From assembly GCA_030067055.1 (NCBI GenBank), contig JASJAL010000153.1, forward strand, positions 1 through 9,676: a stretch of 9,676 nucleotides of DNA. The letters are read 5' to 3'. Under the pieces are notes generated by a model. The model was not told the origin of the DNA and ran no database searches. It worked only from the letters and a program-made list of their open reading frames with translations. Positions 1-6,899 of the stretch are shown here, in pieces; position 1 is the first letter of the stretch; each line of letters starts with the position of its first letter. The position numbers were made by a program, and so were the translations under genes. Source of the stretch: Kiloniellales bacterium (lineage in GTDB: Bacteria > Pseudomonadota > Alphaproteobacteria > Kiloniellales > JAKSBE01).

Positions 1-434
1 TCGCCGACGAAGGAGGTGCGGAAGACGAAATCGCCGGTCCGGGTGATCCCGGGATGGACGGCGTAGGCGGAGATGTACGGGATGCCGTTCTCCTGGAAGA
101 CGCCGGCGGCGGCGCGGGTGGCGCCCGAGTAGCTTCCCGAGATCGCGATGTTGACCTTGTCCTGGGATGCCAGCTTGGTCGCGATCGGCGCCGCTTCCTT
201 CGGCGAGGCCTGGTCGTCGTAGACCACCAGCTCGACCGTCTTGCCGTCGACGCCGCCATCGGCGTTGGCCTGCTCGACCGCCAGCTCGGCGCCGGTCAGT
301 GCCGATTTGCCGTCGGCGGCGGCGAAGCCGGTGAGCGGGACGTTGAACCCGATCCTGACGCTTTCGGCCTGGGCGGCGGCGGATAGCAGTCCTGCGGCCG
401 CCACGAGTCCGAGCAAACGAAGATAGCCCCTCAT
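1..434 (-). CDS. LivJ-type ABC transporter substrate-binding protein (5' part; C-terminus outside window)
   Basis: Only the first 144 codons are present, reading leftwards from an ATG at 434-432. The start is preceded by a strong Shine-Dalgarno (GAGGAGGG, ending 5 nt upstream). Residues 1-23 form a classical Sec signal peptide: MRGYLR, then a hydrophobic Leu/Ala stretch, then a likely AQA|E cleavage site. The mature protein opens with VRIGFNVPLTG and continues with a GAELAVEQANADGG segment and a later SGSYSGATRAAAGV segment. This is the typical start of the periplasmic-binding-protein type I (Peripla_BP_6) family feeding branched-chain-amino-acid-type ABC importers. The substrate cannot be read from this part. 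The gene diverges from hutG across a HutC-like operator, so uptake of histidine, urocanate or a related compound is a reasonable inference. The permease and ATPase genes would lie outside the window. Confidence 0.9.
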   Translation of the reverse strand, partial: MRGYLRLLGLVAAAGLLSAAAQAESVRIGFNVPLTGFAAADGKSALTGAELAVEQANADGGVDGKTVELVVYDDQASPKEAAPIATKLASQDKVNIAISGSYSGATRAAAGVFQENGIPYISAYAVHPGITRTGDFVFRTSFVG

Positions 435-521
435 GTAACCCTCCTCTGCATTCCGGACGGCCGCGACACCTTCCGGGCCCGGCCGCCTCGATTCTTTTGG
501 TGTTCCCGGACCTCATCTAAC

Positions 522-533
522 TTGTATATACAA
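522..533. promoter_or_regulatory. HutC-type operator, perfect 12-bp palindrome
   Basis: TTGTATATACAA is an exact 12-bp palindrome in the 186-bp divergent spacer between the substrate-binding-protein gene and hutG. It contains TGTA-TA-TACA, the core recognised by the GntR-family repressor HutC (released by urocanate) in Pseudomonas and relatives. The central TATATA (525-530) could serve as a -10 element on either strand. On the plus strand TTCCCG (503-508) lies 16 bp upstream as a weak -35 candidate. Repressor binding here would block hutG and probably the transporter gene. The palindrome and its placement are seen directly; binding by HutC is inferred, because hutC is not in the window. I saw no second copy of the motif in the other intergenic regions. 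Confidence 0.72.
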
Positions 534-620
534 CCTGGGTCAACGATAAAGCGGAGTCGGCGCGACCTCTGCGGCCGATACGGCTTGTCCCCGGCGCGAG
601 GCTCCGGGCAAAGTGGCCGC

Positions 621-1430
621 ATGGAAAGCTACCGCTTCAAGCCCGGAAGCCTGCCGCTGCTGGTCTCGATTCCCCACGCCGGTATCGGGCTGCCTGAGGC
701 GCTGCGCGGCCGCATGACCGAGGGGGCGCTGGCCCTGCCGGACACCGATTGGCACGTCGATCGCCTGTACGATTTCCTTGACGATCTCGGCGCCTCGACG
801 ATCGTGGCCCGCCAGTCGCGCTATGTCATCGACCTCAACCGCGCGCCGGACAGCCGGCCGCTCTACCCCGGCGCCAGCAACACCGAGCTCTGCCCGACCT
901 CGACCTTCGGCGAAGCCCCGGTCTATCGTGAGGATGAGGGACCGAGCCAGGAAGAGATCGAGACCAGGCTGGATATGATCTGGCGGCCCTACCACGCCAA
1001 GATCGGGGAGGAGATCGAGCGCATCAAAGCGGCGCATGGCATCGCGGTGCTCTGGGATGCCCATTCCATCCGAAGCGAGGTGCCGCGCTTCTTCGAAGGC
1101 CGGCTGCCCGATCTGAACCTGGGCACGGCGGGCGGCGAGTCGGCCTCGGCCGAGCTGACCGGCCTGCTCGGTGCCGTGGCCCGAGAGGCCGAGGCGCTGG
1201 GCTTCAGCCACGCCATCGACGGCCGCTTCAAGGGCGGTTACATCACCCGCAGCTTCGGCGCGCCGGATCAGGGCATTCACGCGGTCCAACTCGAGCTCTC
1301 GCAGATCACCTACATGGACGAGGATCCGCCCTACCGCTTCCGCGAGGACCTGGCCGAGAAGGTGCGGCCGGTCCTCCAGGGGCTGCTCGACGCCGCGCTG
1401 GCCTGGGCAGAGCTCGAAGCTAGCTCGTGA
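621..1430 (+). CDS. hutG: N-formylglutamate deformylase (N-formylglutamate amidohydrolase)
   Basis: This cytoplasmic enzyme hydrolyses N-formyl-L-glutamate to glutamate and formate (EC 3.5.1.68), the last step of the five-step histidine pathway. The protein has 269 residues, usual for the family. It carries the N-formylglutamate amidohydrolase signatures: SIPHAG (16-21), [12 protein letters not shown] (41-52), RYVIDLNR (67-74), WDAHSI (145-150), [13 protein letters not shown] (201-213) and [12 protein letters not shown] (223-234). The His and Asp residues in these blocks are the likely metal and catalytic residues. I chose ATG 621 because homology begins at once. A TTG at 522 would add 33 unlikely residues and lie inside the HutC-like operator. 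No strong Shine-Dalgarno precedes 621. The 3' end overlaps the end of convergent hutI by 11 bp. The HutC-like site upstream suggests urocanate induction. Confidence 0.94.
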   Translation: MESYRFKPGSLPLLVSIPHAGIGLPEALRGRMTEGALALPDTDWHVDRLYDFLDDLGASTIVARQSRYVIDLNRAPDSRPLYPGASNTELCPTSTFGEAPVYREDEGPSQEEIETRLDMIWRPYHAKIGEEIERIKAAHGIAVLWDAHSIRSEVPRFFEGRLPDLNLGTAGGESASAELTGLLGAVAREAEALGFSHAIDGRFKGGYITRSFGAPDQGIHAVQLELSQITYMDEDPPYRFREDLAEKVRPVLQGLLDAALAWAELEASS

Positions 1431-2631
1431 CCCCGGCCTTGATCCGCAGGTGCAGCGGGTTGAAGCCGATGCGGTAGGCGAGCTCCGCCGGGTGCTCGAT
1501 GTCCCAGATGCAAAGGTCGGCGATCTTGCCGGCCTCCAGGGTGCCGTGGCTGTCCGCCATCCCCAGTGCCCGGGCGGCGTTGCGGGTGATCCCGGCCAGG
1601 GCCTCCTCGGGAGTCAGGCCGAAGAGGGTGCAGCCCATGTTGAGCATCAGCAGCAGGGAAGTGACCGGGGCGCTGCCAGGGTTGCAGTCCGTGGCCAGCG
1701 CGATGGGGACACCGTGGCGGCGCAGCGCCTCGAGCGGCGGCTGCTTGGTCTCCTTCAGCACGTAGAAGGCGCCGGGCAGCAGCACCGCCACGCTGCCGGC
1801 CCTGGCCATGGCCTCGACACCGGCCTCGCTGGTGTACTCCAGGTGGTCGGCCGAGAGCGCGCCGAAGCGGGCGGCGAGGGCCGCCCCGCCGAGGTCGGAG
1901 AGCTGGTCGGCGTGAAGCTTGACCGGCAGGCCGTGGTCCCGGGCAGCCTGGAAGACGCGGGCGGTCTGATCCGGGGTAAAGCCGATGCCCTCGCAGAAGG
2001 CGTCGACCGCGTCGGCGAGGCCGGACTCGGCGACCCGGGGCAGCATCGCGACCACGGCATCGGTGTAAGCCTCGGCTTTGCTCTCGAACTCCGGCGGCAT
2101 CGCGTGGGCGCCGAGGAAAGTGGTCCGGACCGTGACCGGATGGGTTTCGCCAAGGCGGCGGGCGACTCGGAGCTGCTTCAGCTCGGCCTCGAGTTCGAGG
2201 CCATATCCCGATTTGATTTCAATAGTTGTCACGCCTTCTTCGAGTAAAGTCTGAAGTCGCACTTCACCCGTCGTGTAAAGATCTTCTTCCGCCGCCGCCC
2301 GGGTCGCGGTCACCGTCGAGCGGATGCCGCCGCCCGCTCGGGCGATCTCCTCGTAGCTGGCGCCCTCGAGGCGCAGCTCGAACTCGCGGGCGCGGTCGCC
2401 GCCGTAGACCAGGTGGGTGTGGCAGTCGACAAGGCCCGGGGTGATCCACCGGCCTTCCAGGTCGGTGACCTGCTTGGCCAGGGAGCCGACCGGGCCGGGG
2501 ACCTCTCCCTCGGGGCCAAGCCAGGCGATGCGGCCGTCCTCGATGCCCAGGGCGGCGTTCTCGATCGCGCCATAGGGCGCCTCGCCGGCGAAGCTCGCCA
2601 GGCGCGCCTTGACGAACAGCTGATCCCACAT
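1420..2631 (-). CDS. hutI: Imidazolonepropionase
   Basis: HutI (EC 3.5.2.7) hydrolyses 4-imidazolone-5-propionate, the urocanase product, to N-formimidoyl-L-glutamate in the cytoplasm. The 403-residue protein is full length and belongs to the metal-dependent amidohydrolase superfamily. Visible motifs are [17 protein letters not shown] with H71 and H73 as metal ligands, EIKSGYGL (138-145), KLHADQ with H240 (238-243), SADHLEYT with H263 (260-267) and ATDCNPGS with D315 (313-320), the expected metal-binding Asp. Gln243 stands where Bacillus HutI has Glu; to my knowledge many proteobacterial HutI share this ADQ. The start is ATG at 2631-2629 and no strong Shine-Dalgarno is visible. The gene diverges from hutF across 81 bp, so the two consecutive pathway enzymes can share a control region. 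Codons about 115-140 are unusually AT-rich for this genome (see the separate entry). Confidence 0.97.
   Translation of the reverse strand: MWDQLFVKARLASFAGEAPYGAIENAALGIEDGRIAWLGPEGEVPGPVGSLAKQVTDLEGRWITPGLVDCHTHLVYGGDRAREFELRLEGASYEEIARAGGGIRSTVTATRAAAEEDLYTTGEVRLQTLLEEGVTTIEIKSGYGLELEAELKQLRVARRLGETHPVTVRTTFLGAHAMPPEFESKAEAYTDAVVAMLPRVAESGLADAVDAFCEGIGFTPDQTARVFQAARDHGLPVKLHADQLSDLGGAALAARFGALSADHLEYTSEAGVEAMARAGSVAVLLPGAFYVLKETKQPPLEALRRHGVPIALATDCNPGSAPVTSLLLMLNMGCTLFGLTPEEALAGITRNAARALGMADSHGTLEAGKIADLCIWDIEHPAELAYRIGFNPLHLRIKAGVTS
2211..2290. other. AT-rich codon-usage island inside hutI
   Basis: By my count this 80-bp stretch holds 34 G/C bases (about 43 %), against an estimated two thirds or more for the surrounding genes. 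On the hutI strand it encodes roughly residues 115-140 ([10 protein letters not shown] to [11 protein letters not shown]) with codons otherwise rare here, such as tta, aca, act, att, gaa, aaa and gga. The amino acids are normal for HutI, so the protein is intact and only synonymous choice is unusual. Possible explanations are a short gene-conversion tract from a lower-GC relative, or nucleotide-level constraint from an embedded regulatory element. The base composition is observed; the cause is unknown. Confidence 0.7.
2252..2266. repeat. Inverted repeat TGAAGT-CGC-ACTTCA within hutI
   Basis: A perfect dyad with 6-bp arms and a 3-nt centre lies in the middle of the AT-rich island of hutI. It could be an intragenic operator or a small mRNA hairpin. 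It is too short, and lacks a T-tract, to be called a terminator. A chance occurrence is possible; its placement inside the compositional island is the reason for listing it. Confidence 0.45.
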
Positions 2632-2712
2632 GGCCGCTATTGGCTCCCCATTGTCGCCGCTCAGAGGATCGTCTTAGAGTGGACGCGGTTGCGAGACAAC
2701 TCCGGGGATGCC
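2632..2712. promoter_or_regulatory. Divergent hutI/hutF promoter region
   Basis: These 81 bp separate the divergent starts of hutI and hutF and must hold the hutI promoter and probably that of hutF. On the plus strand TTGTCG (2651-2656) and TAGAGT (2675-2680) are spaced 18 bp and form a weak sigma-70 candidate, giving a short leader before the GTG of hutF. A small dyad, GTTG-CGAGA-CAAC, lies at 2688-2700. No TGTA-N2-TACA HutC core is present. The region assignment is firm; the individual elements are speculative. Confidence 0.4.
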
Positions 2713-4080
<1,368 letters not shown>

Positions 4081-4090
4081 GGGTCTGCCT

Positions 4091-5092
4091 GTGGCCGAGA
4101 TCAGCTTCACCTATCTCTCCGGCCCGGACATCGCCGCCCTGGAGATGACCGACGACGAGATCCTGGATGCGGTCGAGGACGGCCTGCGCGCCCAGGGTCG
4201 TCGCGAGACCGTGATCGAGCCGCGGGTGCACCTGGAGCCGGATCCCGCATTCCGGGGTCACTTCAACGTGCTGCGGGGCTACGTCGCGCCGCTCGACCTG
4301 GCCGGGGTGAAGATCGTCGGCGACTACGTCGACAACTACCAGCAAGGTCTGCCGTCCGAGATGGCGCTGCTCAACCTCTTCGATCCCCGGACCGGGATGC
4401 CGGTGGCGCTGCTCGACGCCACCGCGATCACCGAGATGCGCACCGGGGCGATCACCGCCCTGGGCGCCAAGTACCTGGCCCGGCGCGACGTCAAGGTGCT
4501 GGGGCACATTGGTGCCCGCGGCTCTTCCTACTGGAACGTTCGGTTGATCGCCCGGCTCTTCGACCTGGAAGAGGTGCGGGTCCATTCCCGCCGTCCGGAG
4601 AGCCGCGAACCCTTTGCGGCCGGCCTGGCAGATGAGCTCGGCATCCCGGTTCGGGCCGTGGACAGCTGGGAAGCGGCCTTGGCCGGCGCCGATATCCAGG
4701 TCGAGGCGTCCCGCCTGGCGGCGCCGGAGCCTCTGTTCAAGACCGACTGGGTGGCGCCCGGCACCTTGGTGATTCCCTACGGCACCATGAGCGCGGTCGA
4801 GCTCTCGCTGACCGACGTCATGGACAAGGTGGTGGTCGACGACCGCGGCCAGATGCGCGCCGGCAAGCTCGGCGCGCTGCGCGCCCACGTCGACGGCGGC
4901 AAGATCAACGAGGAGACGGTCCACGCCGAGCTCTGCGAGATGGTTGCCGGCGAGCGCCCGGGCCGAGAAAGCGACGATGAGACGATCCTGTTCTGGCACC
5001 GCGGCCTGTCGCTCTCGGACATCGCCCTGGGCGCCGCTATGCTGCGGAAGGCAGAGGCACAAGGGCTCGGCCAGAACCTTCGCTATGCGTGA
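4091..5092 (+). CDS. Ornithine cyclodeaminase / mu-crystallin family protein, divergent
   Basis: The 333-residue protein belongs to the OCD/mu-crystallin family of NAD(P)-dependent enzymes. It contains VKIVGDYVDNYQQGLPSE (73-90, with the family Lys at 74), LLNLFDPRTGMPVALLDATAIT (93-114), RTGA (117-120) and a C-terminal FWHRGLSLSDIALG block (301-314). The nucleotide-binding loop reads IGARGSSYWN (140-149) instead of the usual IGTGxQA. The segment corresponding to the ornithine cyclodeaminase GGDCPGKTEL stretch is YGTMSAVEL (230-238), so the catalytic Asp (Asp228 in Pseudomonas OCD) seems to be Thr. A true ornithine cyclodeaminase is therefore unlikely; an imine reductase or amino-acid dehydrogenase role is possible but unproven. 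The start is GTG 4091 with AGGGG upstream. The 10-bp gap to hutF indicates co-transcription and suggests work on a product or side-chain of the same pathway. Confidence 0.85.
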   Translation: MAEISFTYLSGPDIAALEMTDDEILDAVEDGLRAQGRRETVIEPRVHLEPDPAFRGHFNVLRGYVAPLDLAGVKIVGDYVDNYQQGLPSEMALLNLFDPRTGMPVALLDATAITEMRTGAITALGAKYLARRDVKVLGHIGARGSSYWNVRLIARLFDLEEVRVHSRRPESREPFAAGLADELGIPVRAVDSWEAALAGADIQVEASRLAAPEPLFKTDWVAPGTLVIPYGTMSAVELSLTDVMDKVVVDDRGQMRAGKLGALRAHVDGGKINEETVHAELCEMVAGERPGRESDDETILFWHRGLSLSDIALGAAMLRKAEAQGLGQNLRYA

Positions 5093-5172
5093 AGATTATT
5101 GCCATTACATCACGCTAATCCCGAGATTTCATCTAGTGGTTCAAGATTGAGTGCGATCGTCGCGCGACCGGG
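5093..5172. other. Convergent intergenic spacer (OCD-like / HutH-like)
   Basis: This is an 80-bp spacer between two convergent genes, AT-richer at its left side. A 10-bp palindrome GTCGCGCGAC (5159-5168) is present but has no loop and no T-tract, so I do not call a terminator. Transcription must end here or shortly beyond on both strands, but no clear rho-independent signal is visible. Confidence 0.35.
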
Positions 5173-6696
5173 CTAATCGACGGTTTGCCGGACCGCCTCC
5201 AGTAGGCGGCTGGATGTCAGCAGTTCTTCGTCCAGGGTCACCACGTCGGGGGCCAGCGCTCGGTCCTCGTCGAGCGTGTCGACCACGCTGCGGACCAGGT
5301 CGTGGGCGACCTCGGTACCGCGGCCCAGGCTGGGCGGCTCGGCCAGGTCGATGGCCTGTGCCGCGACCATCAGCTCGATTGCCAGGATCTGGCGCAGGCG
5401 CCAGACGATATCGCCGGCCTTGCGAGCCGCCAGGGGCGCATTGGTGATGTCGTCCTCGACCCCGTCGGCCGGCCAGCGCAGGTCGTGCGGGACCGGCTGA
5501 GCAAGGTGGCGGACCTCGGCCAGCAGGGCCTCGCCGGTCTTGAGGAGGGGGGCCATGCCCGAGCGCGAAATGCCCTGGGGCGACAGGGTGCCGGGCAGGC
5601 CGCTGAGGCGTTCGATCAGGAGGGAGACGGAACGGCTGACCGAGAGCGCGGCGACCTGGGCCAAGGCCATGGCCAAGGTGTCGAGGCCCAGGGCCAGGGC
5701 CGGCGTGTGGAAGTTGCCGGTGGAGACGATCCGCTCTTCCTCGAACAGCACCAGCGGGTTGTCGGCGCTGCCGTTGAGATCGGCGTCCAAGATCGGGTCC
5801 AGGAAATCCAGCGCCGCCTTGAGGCTGCCGTGGACGGCCGAGACGCAGCGTAGGGAGATCGGATCCTGCAGCCGCCGCGCCGCGCTCGGATCGAGCAGGG
5901 CGCCGCCGTCGAGCAGGCGGCGCAGGCCGGCGGCGGCGTATTCCTGGCCGGGTTGCGGACGGGCCGCGGCGACCGTGGCCGAGATTGGCGAGGTGTTGGC
6001 CCGGAAGCCTTCCATCGACAGGGCCGCAGCGACCTGGGCCAGGTCGAGCAGGTCGCAGCCATCGTACAGGACCAGGGCGGCCCGCCCTGCGGTGGCCGAA
6101 GACGCGTTGCAGATTGCCAGCCCGTCCTTGGGCGCAAGCAGCATCGGTTCGAGATCGGCCTCGCGTAACGCTTCGCGGGCCGGCAGGCGTTGATCTCTGG
6201 CCTCCATCTCGCCCTGGCCGATCAGGGCCAGGCCGAGGTGTGCCATCTGGCAGAGATCGCTGGCCCCGACCGAGCCGACCGAGGGGATCACCGGATGGAC
6301 ACCGGCATTCAGCATCCGGGCTAGAGCGTCGGCGATCTCGAGCGAGGCGCCCGCACCGCCGGCGAGCAGGCCGTTGAGTCGGACCAGCAACAGGGCCCGG
6401 GTCTGGTCCCGGGGCAGGGGCGGCCCCAGCGCCGTGCTGCGGGCCAGAACCGTGAGTTCGGAGAACTCGGTCATTTCCTCCCGCGACAAGCGGTGCGTGA
6501 CCCGCGGGCCGAGTCCGGTCGTCAGACCGTAGACCGGGATGTCCTCGTCCACGTGGGTCTCGACCACGGCACGGCTCAGCGCCATCCGCTCGAGGGCCTC
6601 CGGGGCCAGGGCCACCTGGACGTCATCGCGTGCGACACCGACCAGGGTCGCCGGCTCGAGGTCGAAACCGGTCAGGACTAGGGTTTCTCGATCCAC
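5173..6696 (-). CDS. HutH-fold (histidine/aromatic ammonia-lyase family) protein with altered MIO motif
   Basis: The 507-residue protein (GTG at 6696, GGGGGG Shine-Dalgarno 8 nt upstream) aligns along its length with histidine ammonia-lyase and has near-identical spacing. Retained against Pseudomonas putida HAL (numbering from memory) are Tyr53 (Y56 in VYGLTTGLG), Asn195 (N197), Gln277 and Arg283 (QDPISLRC, 277-284), Phe329 (GNFH) and Glu414. Changed are His83 to R86, Tyr280 to I280, Gln413 to V413 and, most importantly, the MIO-forming Ala-Ser-Gly. GSVGASGDL of HAL is GSVGASDL here (141-148), so the Gly is deleted or replaced by Asp147. Autocatalytic MIO formation is therefore doubtful. From what I recall, ergothionase is a HAL-fold lyase that lacks MIO and expels trimethylamine. 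This gene could be such a betaine lyase, a non-MIO lyase of other specificity, or an inactive paralogue. The reading frame is intact, arguing against a pseudogene. It is transcribed divergently from the MttB-like gene. Confidence 0.9.
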   Translation of the reverse strand: MDRETLVLTGFDLEPATLVGVARDDVQVALAPEALERMALSRAVVETHVDEDIPVYGLTTGLGPRVTHRLSREEMTEFSELTVLARSTALGPPLPRDQTRALLLVRLNGLLAGGAGASLEIADALARMLNAGVHPVIPSVGSVGASDLCQMAHLGLALIGQGEMEARDQRLPAREALREADLEPMLLAPKDGLAICNASSATAGRAALVLYDGCDLLDLAQVAAALSMEGFRANTSPISATVAAARPQPGQEYAAAGLRRLLDGGALLDPSAARRLQDPISLRCVSAVHGSLKAALDFLDPILDADLNGSADNPLVLFEEERIVSTGNFHTPALALGLDTLAMALAQVAALSVSRSVSLLIERLSGLPGTLSPQGISRSGMAPLLKTGEALLAEVRHLAQPVPHDLRWPADGVEDDITNAPLAARKAGDIVWRLRQILAIELMVAAQAIDLAEPPSLGRGTEVAHDLVRSVVDTLDEDRALAPDVVTLDEELLTSSRLLEAVRQTVD

Positions 6697-6899
6697 CTTG
6701 GCTGCCCCCCTGGGTTTGCCGGTCCGGGCCTTTGTTCTCTCTGCGGCGAGGCCGTCGCTTATCGCACACTGCCGCCGGCAGTGCGCTTGTACTCTCCTCC
6801 GGCCCCGGTGCGGGACTCTGCCACAGCCGATCGTCGGCAGGCCAACCTTTCGGCCCACCGAGCCGGGGTGCAGGATGGAAGGGCGAGCAGGAGGGCTCA
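6697..6899. promoter_or_regulatory. Divergent control region between HutH-like and MttB-like genes
   Basis: This 203-bp non-coding spacer holds the promoters of both divergent genes. The clearest element is an imperfect dyad at 6764-6786, CACTGCC-GCC-GGCAGTG (6767-6783), extended by one mismatch and two further pairs (GC on the left, GC on the right). Its position near the middle suits an operator controlling both directions. No HutC core TGTA-N2-TACA is present, so this pair of genes may answer to another regulator. Sigma-70 boxes are not convincing on either strand. Confidence 0.5.
6764..6786. repeat. Imperfect GC-rich inverted repeat, candidate operator
   Basis: Arms of 7 bp (CACTGCC / GGCAGTG) flank a 3-nt centre. 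After one A/C mismatch, two more base pairs extend the arms to 10 positions. It lies 68 bp from the HutH-like start and 114 bp from the MttB-like start. The symmetry is direct observation; a regulator binding it is inference. Confidence 0.5.

Noticed and set aside
522..620. Upstream TTG start for hutG
   Set aside because: It would add 33 residues not found in the family and start within the palindromic operator; homology begins at ATG 621.
1171..2247. Plus-strand open frame spanning the hutG 3' end and antisense hutI
   Set aside because: It crosses two well-supported genes out of frame and its translation has no recognisable domain.
5159..5168. GTCGCGCGAC palindrome as a terminator
   Set aside because: It has no loop and no following T-tract; likely chance in GC-rich DNA.
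5173..6696. HutH-like gene as a pseudogene
   Set aside because: There is no frameshift or internal stop, and most of the fold and several active-site residues are conserved. The MIO change is a clean in-frame difference.
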